Shown in pieces: positions 42,135 through 51,157 of a stretch of DNA of 64,000 nt. The notes below the pieces were generated by a model. The model had not been told where the DNA came from and made no database searches. It worked only from the letters and a program-made list of their open reading frames with translations. Location of the stretch: assembly GCA_900770525.1 (NCBI GenBank), contig CAAHDT010000024.1:18885-82884 (forward strand), read 5' to 3'. This DNA comes from Candidatus Gastranaerophilales bacterium. GTDB taxonomy: Bacteria; Cyanobacteriota; Vampirovibrionia; Gastranaerophilales; Gastranaerophilaceae. Each line of letters begins with the position of its first letter. The stretch's first letter is position 1. The position numbers were made by a program, and so were the translations under genes.

Positions 42135-43343
42135 TTATAAAGTGTGGTGCATTTTCTCTTTTTTGGTATCCAAATAATATTTGTTATATGTAGTAACTTC
42201 GGATTCAACTTTTATTATATCATTTACCGTCAAACCGTACCCCTTCAAACCGATGATTTTTTTAGGGTTATTCGTAATTAGGTTGAACTTTGTATAGCCA
42301 ATATCTCGTATAATTTGAGCTCCTATTCCGTAATCTCTTAAATCAGCCTTAAATCCGAGTGAAATATTAGCTTGAATAGTATCTTGCCCTTCTTCTTGGA
42401 GTTTGTATGCCTTAATTTTATTAACAAGCCCGATACCTCTTCCTTCATGTCCCCTCATATACACAACAGCACCTTTTCCGTATTTTTCTATCATACGTAG
42501 CGCACCATGTAATTGAGAATTACAATCGCATTTTAAACTATGGAAAATATCCCCTGTAAGACATTCACTATGAACTCTCACCATAGGAATTTTATCTGAA
42601 CCATCATCTTTAACAAGGGCAACATGTTCTTGTCCTGTTAATTTATTCACGTAACCATATATTTTAAAATGTCCATATTTGGTTGGCAAATCAGCTTCCG
42701 CCTCTCTGGAAACAAGTTTTTCTGACTTAAGCCTATATGCAATAAGCTCTGCAACAGAAATAAATTTTATTCCGTGCTCATCAGCAAATTGTCTTAGATA
42801 ATCTCGGCGAGCCATATGCCCATCTTTTGTCATAATTTCGCACATAGGTCCAGCCGCTACATGCCCGCATAACCTTGCTAAATCTACAACAGCTTCAGTA
42901 TGCCCTGTCCTTTGCAAAACCCCACCTTTTCTTGCAACACATGGGAACAAATGCCCCGGACGTCTTAAGTCTGATGGAACAGCATCAGGAGCCAATGCAA
43001 CTTCTATTGTTTTAGCCCTATCGTAAGCAGATATTCCGGTAGTTACCCCAAACTTTTCATCTGCATCAATACTAATCGTAAAAGCAGTTTTCATACTTTC
43101 ATTATTCTGTTCAACCATTTGTGGCAATTCAAGTTTTTCTGCAATTTCATTTGAAATAGCAAGACAAACCAAGCCTCCGGCTTCTCTTGCCATAAAGTTT
43201 ATGACTTCCGGAGTTACCATTTGTCCTGAACATATCAAATCGCCTTCGTTTTCTCTATCTTCATCATCTGCAACGATAAGCATTTTTCCATTTTTAAAAT
43301 CTTCAAGAGCTTCTTCAATATTATCAAATTTAAAGTTTTCCAT
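42135..43343 (-). CDS. ribBA: Bifunctional DHBP synthase / GTP cyclohydrolase II
   Basis: 402 residues. The N-terminal RibB domain has VADDEDRENEGDL (metal-binding) and SAYDRAKTI. The C-terminal RibA domain (about 205-402) has VHSECLTGDIFHSLKCDC with the zinc cysteines and RGHEGRGIG. Produces both riboflavin precursors from ribulose-5-phosphate and GTP. Two bases after the riboflavin synthase gene; ribD and ribH are not in the window. Confidence 0.96.
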   Translation of the reverse strand: MENFKFDNIEEALEDFKNGKMLIVADDEDRENEGDLICSGQMVTPEVINFMAREAGGLVCLAISNEIAEKLELPQMVEQNNESMKTAFTISIDADEKFGVTTGISAYDRAKTIEVALAPDAVPSDLRRPGHLFPCVARKGGVLQRTGHTEAVVDLARLCGHVAAGPMCEIMTKDGHMARRDYLRQFADEHGIKFISVAELIAYRLKSEKLVSREAEADLPTKYGHFKIYGYVNKLTGQEHVALVKDDGSDKIPMVRVHSECLTGDIFHSLKCDCNSQLHGALRMIEKYGKGAVVYMRGHEGRGIGLVNKIKAYKLQEEGQDTIQANISLGFKADLRDYGIGAQIIRDIGYTKFNLITNNPKKIIGLKGYGLTVNDIIKVESEVTTYNKYYLDTKKEKMHHTL

Positions 43344-43345
43344 AA

Positions 43346-43987
43346 TTACATAAATCCATTTTCTGCTAAAAAAGTTTCGTCTATTGTTTTTTTATTATTA
43401 CCTAATGATAAAAATTTTTCAATGTACCGCCCTAATATATCGGTTTCAATATTAACAGTATCGTTTATTTGCAAGTTTTTCAAATTTGTATGCCCAAAAG
43501 TATGTGGAATTACTGCAACAGTAAAGATATTTTTGTCTACTTTTGCAACGGTTAAGCTTATGCCATTCACAGTGATTGAACCTTTGTTTACTACATATCT
43601 GCTTTCTTCTTGTGGAATTTTAAAGGCTAAGTTATAGAAATTTGAAAACTTTTCACAAGACATAAAAGTTCCGATACAGTCAATATGTCCTTGAACAATA
43701 TGTCCGCCAAGCCTTGAAGTTGGAGTTAATGCTCTTTCAAGATTTACAGATATTCCGGATTTGTAATTTGAGAAATTTGTAATACGCAAAGTTTCATCAC
43801 TAACATCAGCAGAAAAATATTCGCAACCAATTTCGGTTATAGTTTGACAACAACCATTAATTGCAATACTATCGCCAATCTTTGCCCCCTCAAGAGTTTT
43901 AGAGCACTTTACCGAAATTTTTGCACCTGATGAGAGCTTTATAAACTCCTTTATTTGACCGATTTCTTCTACTATTCCTGTAAACAT
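43346..43987 (-). CDS. ribE: Riboflavin synthase alpha chain
   Basis: 213 residues with two lumazine-binding repeats: MFTGIVEEIGQI at the start, SRLGGHIVQGHIDCIG between the repeats, and IPHTFGHTNLKNL in the second. Forms riboflavin from two 6,7-dimethyl-8-ribityllumazine molecules. First gene of a short operon with ribBA; no FMN riboswitch visible upstream. Confidence 0.95.
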   Translation of the reverse strand: MFTGIVEEIGQIKEFIKLSSGAKISVKCSKTLEGAKIGDSIAINGCCQTITEIGCEYFSADVSDETLRITNFSNYKSGISVNLERALTPTSRLGGHIVQGHIDCIGTFMSCEKFSNFYNLAFKIPQEESRYVVNKGSITVNGISLTVAKVDKNIFTVAVIPHTFGHTNLKNLQINDTVNIETDILGRYIEKFLSLGNNKKTIDETFLAENGFM

Positions 43988-44025
43988 ACCTATATTTTAT
44001 CACAAAAATATGCTACACTCTTCTT

Positions 44026-45501
44026 ATGGAAAAAGAGTTAAGAAAAGAATATTTTGACAAAGCATTTAAACTGCATTCTGCCGGAAAAGTTGTCGAGGCG
44101 CAAAATTTTTATAAGAAGATTTTGAGAGAAAATCCGAATGACTATGAAGTTTTAAATTTGGTTGGACTTGGTGAACTTCAAAAGAAAAACTATCAACAAG
44201 CAGAAGAATATGTTGGAAAAGCAATTTCCGTCAAAAAAGTTCGATACTTTTATGAAACATTAGCGCAAATATACTTTATACAAAAAAAGTATGATATGGA
44301 ACTTGCAACTCGATTAGAAGAAGAGCAAGTTTTTGGTCTGAATTTTGAATTAGCTTTTGGGCTGGGACTTGTTTATAAAAATCTTTTAAACTTTGAAAAA
44401 TCAGAAGAATATTATCTTAAGGCGATTGAATTAAATCCGCAATCACGAGATACATATTTTAATTTAGCGAACCTCTATACATTATTCCACAAACCGGAAA
44501 AAGCCAAAGACTATTACCTGAAATGCTTAGAAATTAATAAAAATGATAGAGAGTCAAAATACTTTTTAGCACTAAATTATTTTCGAATGAAGGATTATGA
44601 AAAGGGCTTGCCATATTTTGAAGTAAGATTGTGTCGTGAAACCGCAATAAACACAGAAATAGTTACTTATCCGAACCTAATCCCTAACGCTCCTATTTGG
44701 CAGGGCGAAGATATCTCGGACAAAGTTTTATATACATATTACGAGGCTGGATTTGGGGATATGATTATGTTTGCAAGGTATATTCCACAACTCTTAAAAC
44801 GTTGCAAAAAGTTGATTATAAAACCGCAAGTACAATTAACAGAACTTTTAAGGGAGAATTTTCCGGAAGTAGAAGTAATGGATTACTTTTACGAAGAGAA
44901 AGACTTAAATTTTGATGTTCATATTCCGTTTTTGAGTGTACCTTATGTTCTTGGGCTTAAAACTGATGAAATGTTTACGGGACGCGAAGGCTATTTGCAT
45001 GCAGATAAAGAAAAAGTTGATTATTACAAGAACGCTTTCTTTGATAATAATAAATTTAAAATCGGGATAAAATGGCAAGGGAATACTTATTACGAAACGA
45101 GCCGCGTTATAAATGTTGATGCATTTTCAGGCTTGTTTGACTTAAAAAATGTTCAAGTATATTCGGCACAAACATTTGAAGGTGCCGAAGAATTTAAGAA
45201 ACTTGAAGAGAAATACAATATTGTAGACTTGAGCAAAAGTTTTAAGAATTTTTCATACACAGCAGCAGCCATTGAGAATTTGGACTTAGTTATTTGTAAT
45301 GACACTTCTTTAGCACATTTGGCAGGTGCAATGCACAAGCCTTGTATTATTTTATTGCCATATAATTACAATTGGCGTTGGCACACCGATTTATCGTATT
45401 GCGATTGGTACGACAGCGTAAAATTATACCTAGCAGGCAAAAACGAAACTTGGAATGATGTTATGACTCGAGTAATCCAAGAAAATCTGAAACATAGGTA
45501 A
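44026..45501 (+). CDS. TPR protein with glycosyltransferase family 9-like C-terminus
   Basis: 491 residues. The first 195 are TPR repeats (YEVLNLVGLGELQKKNYQQA, FEKSEEYYLKAIELNPQSRD). The C-terminal about 270 residues resemble GT9/heptosyltransferase-type proteins, with YYEAGFGDMIMFARYIP and LVICNDTSLAHLAGAMHKPC (ADP-sugar-site-like). May modify glycans or another protein through its TPRs. Divergent from ribE. Confidence 0.75.
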   Translation: MEKELRKEYFDKAFKLHSAGKVVEAQNFYKKILRENPNDYEVLNLVGLGELQKKNYQQAEEYVGKAISVKKVRYFYETLAQIYFIQKKYDMELATRLEEEQVFGLNFELAFGLGLVYKNLLNFEKSEEYYLKAIELNPQSRDTYFNLANLYTLFHKPEKAKDYYLKCLEINKNDRESKYFLALNYFRMKDYEKGLPYFEVRLCRETAINTEIVTYPNLIPNAPIWQGEDISDKVLYTYYEAGFGDMIMFARYIPQLLKRCKKLIIKPQVQLTELLRENFPEVEVMDYFYEEKDLNFDVHIPFLSVPYVLGLKTDEMFTGREGYLHADKEKVDYYKNAFFDNNKFKIGIKWQGNTYYETSRVINVDAFSGLFDLKNVQVYSAQTFEGAEEFKKLEEKYNIVDLSKSFKNFSYTAAAIENLDLVICNDTSLAHLAGAMHKPCIILLPYNYNWRWHTDLSYCDWYDSVKLYLAGKNETWNDVMTRVIQENLKHR

Positions 45502-45530
45502 GATGCTGTATACAAATGTTTACAGCCTTA

Positions 45531-46298
45531 TTAAAACTTCAGCGGATAATCTTTTGGAATTTTCCAGCCGTTCATCTGGATTAGGGCTGTACAATATGCG
45601 CGCTCATTCGTGACGTGTTCCTTACAGCCTACTGCATCATTGTTTAGTAACATTTCTCTACTTCCATCCCAACTATAACCCTTATATGGTTCTACTCCTT
45701 TTTTATAGTAATATGGGTTTGTTTTATTATATGGCGCAAAGAAAAATGTAAAAACTTTTGTTCCAACCTGACTTTGGTCAATTGTTCCACGATTATTAGC
45801 ATTTAATGCAGTTCCGTAATTTTTTGCTTCAGGCCAAAAGTACCAGCTTTGTGCCCCAATAAGAGCAGCACTACCATCAGGAAATTTTACAAGAATTCTA
45901 CCTGTATATAGGTTTGGGTCAACTTTTGCATCCAATGTTTTTATATAAGGTTTGATATACTTGTTAAACCATGGAACCATTTTAGATTCTTGGGTTCTGT
46001 CTTGATTGCCATTTTCGTCTACATCGTAAGTTTCTCTTGGCTGTTCTTCCCAAAATTCTCTAGGACCATTATCTGCTTCTGAAAGTAGGATAAGTTGGTT
46101 CATTGAGCTATAAAATTTCTTCAATCTTGTTTCTGCGACTTGCTTGCGGTAGCCCGACATAAGTGCCGGCATGGTTAATGCTGCAACTATACCGATTATG
46201 CCGAGAGTGATTAATACCTCTGCGAGAGTAAATGCAACATTACGTTTGCTTACAAAGTTCATATTCTTTTTACATTTCATCTCTTTGCTCATATTCAA
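45531..46298 (-). CDS. Type IV pilin-like / pseudopilin protein
   Basis: 255 residues. The leader is followed by AFTLAEVLITLGIIGIVAAL with the +5 Glu. The soluble part has DGSAALIGAQSW and ends MNGWKIPKDYPLKF, shared with the prepilin at 51158 and partly with that at 11487. Two Cys (VGCKEH, AYCTAL) probably form the C-terminal loop. TTG start at 46298 is six bases after GGAGG; ATG at 46292 is possible. Divergent from an HTH gene related to that of the first prepilin. Confidence 0.88.
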   Translation of the reverse strand: MNMSKEMKCKKNMNFVSKRNVAFTLAEVLITLGIIGIVAALTMPALMSGYRKQVAETRLKKFYSSMNQLILLSEADNGPREFWEEQPRETYDVDENGNQDRTQESKMVPWFNKYIKPYIKTLDAKVDPNLYTGRILVKFPDGSAALIGAQSWYFWPEAKNYGTALNANNRGTIDQSQVGTKVFTFFFAPYNKTNPYYYKKGVEPYKGYSWDGSREMLLNNDAVGCKEHVTNERAYCTALIQMNGWKIPKDYPLKF

Positions 46299-46398
46299 AA
46301 CTATCCTCCATTAATGACAAATATATCATTATTATGACATATTCGTCAAGATTAGTCAATATTTGGCAGTCTGTTGGTATCATGAATTAGAGGAATTT

Positions 46399-46641
46399 AT
46401 GGAAGATACAAAGAAAAATTCAGCCAAAATAAAAGAGAGAATAAAAACATTATTTACTTGGCGTGATGTTACGTATGAAGAGTATGCGAGAAGGGTTTTT
46501 GCCAAAACCGGAAAAAAGATTTCGACAAGCAGCTTATCTCACAAGTTGGCACGTGAAAGCATTTCTTTCAAAGAAGTTATTGAGATTACTAATATTCTTG
46601 GATATGATATTATTTTTCAACCACGCTCTAATTGGAAATAA
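46399..46641 (+). CDS. Small HTH protein paired with a prepilin gene
   Basis: 80 residues from ATG 46399 (AGAGGAATTT upstream). Contains YEEYARRVFAKTGKKISTSS LSHKL and IxxxxEVIEITNILGYDIIF, the same pattern as the 71-residue protein at 11126. It is divergent from the prepilin gene at 45531, 100 bp between starts, copying the arrangement at 11.1-11.5 kb. Likely DNA-binding and perhaps the regulator of the prepilin. Confidence 0.65.
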   Translation: MEDTKKNSAKIKERIKTLFTWRDVTYEEYARRVFAKTGKKISTSSLSHKLARESISFKEVIEITNILGYDIIFQPRSNWK

Positions 46642-46715
46642 GCTCAAATGTCTTGCTCCGTTAAATGCTTTATGTTATTCTGAAGAGGAGATAGTAATAA
46701 GGAGTTAAGAGTATT

Positions 46716-47300
46716 ATGAATTTTGAAAACGGAGTTCAATTTGATCCGGGGTTTGTTCAACATATTTCTGCAATTGTGCCGAATATTGAGTACGCTTACG
46801 GAAACTTAAACAGATATAAAAATTTTGGACAAAAGAAAGCTCAATTTAAAATGATTTATCCAAAATTGATGGCGCTTGTTAATAATTATATCGGATTTTA
46901 TGCAGGATGTGTGCTTTGGGCGGTTGCAATAAAGTCTTTAGGTGAAAAACCTGTTATGGGGAATTTCTGTTGTGGTGCTGAATATAATGAGGAAGAAACT
47001 TTGCAAGAAGTAAATTTCTTGATTGAGTACGTTAACTATTTACCTAAAGATATAAAATATTATCTTGGACAAAATTATGTTGCCGATGACTCTGATATTA
47101 AAATACTTGAAGCTTACAGAGAATTTTTGAAGGCTAATAAAGGGTTTACAGAACTCAAAACAACTGCTGATATTGTAATCCCTGAATGTATTTCGCAACC
47201 GGATGACGTTCAAAAAATCTTTGATAAGATAGAAGAAGTTGTTGAAAGCGGGAAGTTATTTGAACTTAAAGAATTGATTGCACCAATATTGAAGGCATAA
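46716..47300 (+). CDS. Unknown 194-residue protein ahead of nagZ-like gene
   Basis: Soluble, mostly helical, with a hydrophobic stretch LVNNYIGFYAGCVLWAVAI (about 51-70) and CCGAEYNEEET. No family recognised. It has AAGGAGTTAAGAGTATT before ATG and ends two or three bases before the glycosidase start, so it is the first gene of a chain with the nagZ-like gene and dut. Confidence 0.65.
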   Translation: MNFENGVQFDPGFVQHISAIVPNIEYAYGNLNRYKNFGQKKAQFKMIYPKLMALVNNYIGFYAGCVLWAVAIKSLGEKPVMGNFCCGAEYNEEETLQEVNFLIEYVNYLPKDIKYYLGQNYVADDSDIKILEAYREFLKANKGFTELKTTADIVIPECISQPDDVQKIFDKIEEVVESGKLFELKELIAPILKA

Positions 47301-47303
47301 GTG

Positions 47304-48272
47304 ATGGATTTAAGGACAAAATTATACCAGATGTTTATTTGGGGACTTGATGGAAATTGTTACCATCAGGCATTGAAAGATGGTCTTGGTGGAATTATAT
47401 TTTTTTCAAAGGATATTACTTCTGTCGAGCAGTTTCAAAATTTGACGTTAGAAATTAAAAAAGAGTCAAAAATTTCTCCGTTTTTGTCTATTGACCAAGA
47501 AGGCGGACGTGTTGAGCGGACAGAAAATATCCACAACGGAAAAAAATATCTTTCGGCTAAATGTGCATTTGCAAAGGGAGAAGAGTTTTTGGCAAAACAG
47601 ACTGATGAAATCGCCAAAGAACTTAAGTCTTATGGTGTAAACCTTAATTTTGCCCCATGTATTGATGTTAATACAAACCCGAACAATCCGATTATTGGAG
47701 AACGTGCTTTTTCTGATAATTCTGATGACGTTATTCTTGGTGAAAAAATAGTAACTGCGGAATATCGCAAAAACGGAATTGTTCCTTGTGTTAAGCATTT
47801 CCCAGGACACGGCGATGCAAATGCAGACAGTCACCTTACTTTACCGGAAATTAATATGGATTTTACCGAACTTGAAAATGTTCACATAAAACCTTTCCAA
47901 TACGCGATTAACAATGGTATTGAAATGGTGATGGTTGCGCATTTACATGTTCCGTATTTTGAAAAAGATATTATTCCGACATCTTTGAGTCGAAATGCAA
48001 TAGATTACTTGAGAAATAAGCTTGGGTTTAAAGGGGTAATAGTTTCTGATGATATGATAATGAAAGGGGTCGCAAAGTTTGGTGGGGTTCAGGCTTGTGA
48101 AATGGGTATAAGAGCAGGTTTGAATATGTTTATTTATAGAAATTCCACCCCCAAAACAATTAACATTATTGACACAATTGCTCAAAAAGCGGAAAATGAT
48201 ACAGAATTAAGAGAAAATATTGAAAAATCATACGAACTTATAATAAAATTGAAACAGGAGAAAAATATATAA
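47304..48272 (+). CDS. nagZ: Glycoside hydrolase family 3 beta-N-acetylhexosaminidase
   Basis: 322 residues of the NagZ type. Shows SIDQEGGRVERTENI, FAPCIDVN, IGERAFS, KHFPGHGDANADSH (the catalytic Asp-His segment) and GVIVSDDMIMKGV (the nucleophile Asp region). Removes N-acetylglucosamine from muropeptides in cell wall recycling. Start ATG 47304 is eight bases after AAGG. Length fits NagZ (about 340 residues); the one-base overlap with dut suggests coupling. Confidence 0.88.
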   Translation: MDLRTKLYQMFIWGLDGNCYHQALKDGLGGIIFFSKDITSVEQFQNLTLEIKKESKISPFLSIDQEGGRVERTENIHNGKKYLSAKCAFAKGEEFLAKQTDEIAKELKSYGVNLNFAPCIDVNTNPNNPIIGERAFSDNSDDVILGEKIVTAEYRKNGIVPCVKHFPGHGDANADSHLTLPEINMDFTELENVHIKPFQYAINNGIEMVMVAHLHVPYFEKDIIPTSLSRNAIDYLRNKLGFKGVIVSDDMIMKGVAKFGGVQACEMGIRAGLNMFIYRNSTPKTINIIDTIAQKAENDTELRENIEKSYELIIKLKQEKNI

Positions 48273-48718
48273 TGTCAGAAAAAACTATTTTAAAAATTGA
48301 AAGATTAGCTCACAATAAATTTGTACCTGAGTATAAAACAGAAGGTGCTGCCGGCATGGACTTGTGTGCTGCAATTTCAGAGCCTATCACTCTCAAACCT
48401 TTGGAAAGAAAGCTTATTCCAACAGGATTGAAAATTGAATTGGAACACGGGTATGAAGCTCAAGTTCGTCCACGTTCAGGGTTATCTATCAAACACGGTA
48501 TTACTTTGATAAATTGTGTTGGAACTATTGATGAAGATTACCGTGGCGAAGTTTGCGTGCCTATTGTGAATATTTCAAATGAAGAATACACTATTCAGCC
48601 TGACGAAAGAATTGCTCAAATGATTATTGCACGTGTTGAGCAAGCTAAAATTGAAGTCGTAACTGAATTGAGCGAAACAGCAAGAGGTGAAGGCGGATTT
48701 GGTTCCACCGGTAAATAA
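48272..48718 (+). CDS. dut: dUTP diphosphatase
   Basis: 148 residues with all five trimeric dUTPase motifs: GAAGMDLCA, RPRSGLSIK, NCVGTIDEDYRGEV, RIAQMIIARV and RGEGGFGSTGK. Splits dUTP to dUMP. ATG overlaps the nagZ stop by one base. Confidence 0.96.
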   Translation: MSEKTILKIERLAHNKFVPEYKTEGAAGMDLCAAISEPITLKPLERKLIPTGLKIELEHGYEAQVRPRSGLSIKHGITLINCVGTIDEDYRGEVCVPIVNISNEEYTIQPDERIAQMIIARVEQAKIEVVTELSETARGEGGFGSTGK

Positions 48719-48739
48719 TTAAACTAGAGGTAAGTTGTT

Positions 48740-49075
48740 ATGGAAGGTCTTGAAATTAAAAAGAAAGTGCCGATAAGAAAACAGCGTAGTTTTATCAAAA
48801 CATTGGCTGTTTGTATATTCTTTGGAATGTTTGGGTTTCATAGATTTTATACCGGATATAAATTTATCGGCTTTGTGCAATTGTTCACACTTGGCGGAGC
48901 GCTTGTTTGGTGGCTGATTGATATACTTTCAATGTGTTTTAATCGTTACCGTGACAAGTATGGTGAAGAACTAGATGAATACAATGTTGCAATTGCCTCA
49001 ATTGTACTATCATCAGTTGCAATCGTTTTGATGGCTATTGCGATAATGGCAATGCCAAATTTTGTAGAATTATAG
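48740..49075 (+). CDS. TM2-domain membrane protein
   Basis: 111 residues. FFGMFGFHRFYTGYKFIG is the TM2 signature, followed by LFTLGGALVWWLIDILSMCF; a third helix lies near the C-terminus. Function not known. 21 bases after dut and 15 before the homoserine dehydrogenase gene. Confidence 0.8.
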   Translation: MEGLEIKKKVPIRKQRSFIKTLAVCIFFGMFGFHRFYTGYKFIGFVQLFTLGGALVWWLIDILSMCFNRYRDKYGEELDEYNVAIASIVLSSVAIVLMAIAIMAMPNFVEL

Positions 49076-49090
49076 AAAATATGGTGTTAT

Positions 49091-50365
49091 ATGGATAATA
49101 AAGTTATTAAAATTGGGTTAATCGGTTTAGGAACAGTTGGTTCCGGAGTTTTCAAAACTTTGCAAAATTCTGCGGATGTGAAAATTACTAAAATTGCAGT
49201 TAAAAATATTAACAAACCTAGAAATATTGAAGGTTTGGACACATCTATTTTGACTGATAATCCTTATGATGTTGTTAATTCGGATGTTGATATTGTGGTT
49301 GAGTTGATAGGTGGTTTGGAACCTGCTTATGACTTAATTAAGACCGCAATAGAAAACGGAAAACACATCGTGACCGCAAACAAAGAACTTCTGGCAAAAC
49401 GCGGAGAAGAAATATTTAATTTTGCGGAAAAACATAACAAAGTTATCCTATATGAAGCAGCAATTGCCGGCGGAATTCCGATTATTATGCCTATCAAAAC
49501 TATTCTTGCCGGAAATAAAATTGACCATATCGAGGCAATTTTGAACGGTACGACCAATTATATTCTTACCAAAATGGATAAAGACGGTGCCTCTTACGAA
49601 AATGTCTTGAAGGAAGCACAACAGTTAGGCTATGCAGAAGCTGACCCGACAGGTGATGTTGAAGGATTTGATGCTGCTTATAAAATTACGACATTGGCAA
49701 CTTTAGCTTTCCGCCAAAGAATTAAAATTGAAAATGTATACAGAGAAGGCATTACAAAAGTTCGTGCAGAGGACATGAAATCTGCAAACGAGCTCGGGTA
49801 TAAAATTAAGCTTATTGCAACAGCTTATTTGGATGAAAACAACAGAGCAGATGTAAGAGTTCATCCTATGCTTGTGTCAAATGATTCTACTTTGTCACAT
49901 ATAAATTATGTAAAAAATGCGGTGAGCCTTAAAGGGCATCCGGTAGGTCATATCACATTGTCAGGTCCGGGAGCCGGAGAATTCCCTACAGCAAGTTCTG
50001 TTGTCGGAGATATTTTGGCAATTGCTGCGGAGTTGGGTAAAACAGATTATTTGCTTCCTATGATGAGGTGTAACCACCACAAGACCGCTGAAATGATTGA
50101 TATTTCTGAAACAGAGAACAAATATTACTTGTCGCTGAATGCGAAGAACAAATTGGGTGTGATTGGTAATATTGGTAAAATTTGTGAAGGAAACGGTATA
50201 AGTCTTGCAAGCATTATGCAACACGGTGTTAGAGAAAACAATACTGCTGATATAATCGTAATTACTGAACTTTGCAAAGAAAAAGATATGCAAAAAGCTA
50301 TTTCTCAATTCAACGACAGTGAATATATAAACAATGTAAACAGTCTTATCAGAGTTCAAATTTAA
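49091..50365 (+). CDS. hom: Homoserine dehydrogenase
   Basis: 424 residues. NAD(P)-binding GLIGLGTVGSGVF (11-23), IVTANKELLAKRG, NGTTNYILTKM, the catalytic region AEADPTGDVEGFDAAYK and a C-terminal ACT domain (KNKLGVIGNIGKICEGNGIS). Reduces aspartate semialdehyde to homoserine for threonine and methionine. The ACT domain suggests feedback control by threonine. Continues the same strand cluster. Confidence 0.95.
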   Translation: MDNKVIKIGLIGLGTVGSGVFKTLQNSADVKITKIAVKNINKPRNIEGLDTSILTDNPYDVVNSDVDIVVELIGGLEPAYDLIKTAIENGKHIVTANKELLAKRGEEIFNFAEKHNKVILYEAAIAGGIPIIMPIKTILAGNKIDHIEAILNGTTNYILTKMDKDGASYENVLKEAQQLGYAEADPTGDVEGFDAAYKITTLATLAFRQRIKIENVYREGITKVRAEDMKSANELGYKIKLIATAYLDENNRADVRVHPMLVSNDSTLSHINYVKNAVSLKGHPVGHITLSGPGAGEFPTASSVVGDILAIAAELGKTDYLLPMMRCNHHKTAEMIDISETENKYYLSLNAKNKLGVIGNIGKICEGNGISLASIMQHGVRENNTADIIVITELCKEKDMQKAISQFNDSEYINNVNSLIRVQI

Positions 50366-50433
50366 GTATATTCCCTTAAAAGAAATATGTGTAAAAAAAC
50401 GTAAAGTATGTTAAGGATACACTACTTTATTAT

Positions 50434-50462
50434 TTGACAATTATTTTACGCTTAGGTAAAAT
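50434..50462 (+). promoter_or_regulatory. Promoter upstream of the coiled-coil protein
   Basis: TTGACA (50434-50439), 17-bp spacer, TAAAAT (50457-50462). Start codon lies 24 bases downstream with AAGGG. Confidence 0.7.
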
Positions 50463-50486
50463 CATGGTATATAGAAAGGGATACGT

Positions 50487-51095
50487 GTGACGGACATGCA
50501 ACAAAATAGCGTAATAGACTTACTAAAAATGCTTGAATTAACGATTGAAGAAAGCATTACCATAATTCCGAACAAATTTGTGGTTGTTAAGCCTAATGAG
50601 ATTTTTACATTGATTGATAGAATATATGCATCTTTGCCGGTAGAAGTTCAAGAGGCTAGAGCACTTTTAAGACGCCGAGAAGAACTTCAAATGGAAGCTC
50701 AACAAAAAGCTGAAAAGATTATTGCGGATGCGCAAATGGAAGCTGATAGAAAATTAAGTGAAGCTGATTTTATAAAAGCTGTAGAACGTGAAGGTATCAG
50801 AATTAGAAACCAAGTTCAAGAAGAGTGCGAAGAGTTAAAAAGAAAAGCTATGGAAGAAGCTGATAATATTCGTTCTCAAGCTGCAGATGATGCGATTAAG
50901 ACAAAAGAAGGCGCAGAATTATACGCTGAACAAGTTTTGACAAATATTGAGCAAGATTTGTCAAAATTGCAACAAGTTGTTAAAAACGGTCAAATATATA
51001 TGGAACAACTTCGTTCCGGTTCTGGCTCAGGAACAAGTTCAAATTATCAAACCGCTTCATCTACTCTTAAAACAACTGATTATGTGATGAAATAA
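50487..51095 (+). CDS. Coiled-coil cytoskeletal-type protein (DivIVA-like)
   Basis: 202 residues. After a 60-residue N-domain, residues about 65-165 form a long coiled coil rich in Glu, Gln, Ala and Lys (EARALLRRREELQMEAQQKA, ADRKLSEADFIKAVEREG), then a flexible Gly/Ser tail. It resembles DivIVA/GpsB- or ATP synthase subunit H-like proteins. GTG start at 50487. A strong promoter precedes and a terminator follows, so it is a single-gene unit. Confidence 0.6.
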   Translation: MTDMQQNSVIDLLKMLELTIEESITIIPNKFVVVKPNEIFTLIDRIYASLPVEVQEARALLRRREELQMEAQQKAEKIIADAQMEADRKLSEADFIKAVEREGIRIRNQVQEECEELKRKAMEEADNIRSQAADDAIKTKEGAELYAEQVLTNIEQDLSKLQQVVKNGQIYMEQLRSGSGSGTSSNYQTASSTLKTTDYVMK

Positions 51096-51119
51096 GTTGT
51101 TTTAGTAAATAATATTAGT

Positions 51120-51148
51120 AAAGGCAGACGTAATGTCTGCCTTTGTTA
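51120..51148 (+). terminator. Rho-independent terminator
   Basis: AAAGGCAGAC-GTAAT-GTCTGCCTTTG, nine-base stem, T-run. Also reads against the prepilin gene ending at 51158. Confidence 0.85.
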
Positions 51149-51157
51149 TATAAAAGT

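Noticed and set aside
41118..43987. FMN riboswitch for the rib genes
   Set aside because: The gap upstream of ribE (43988-44025) is too short, and no aptamer-like sequence was found.
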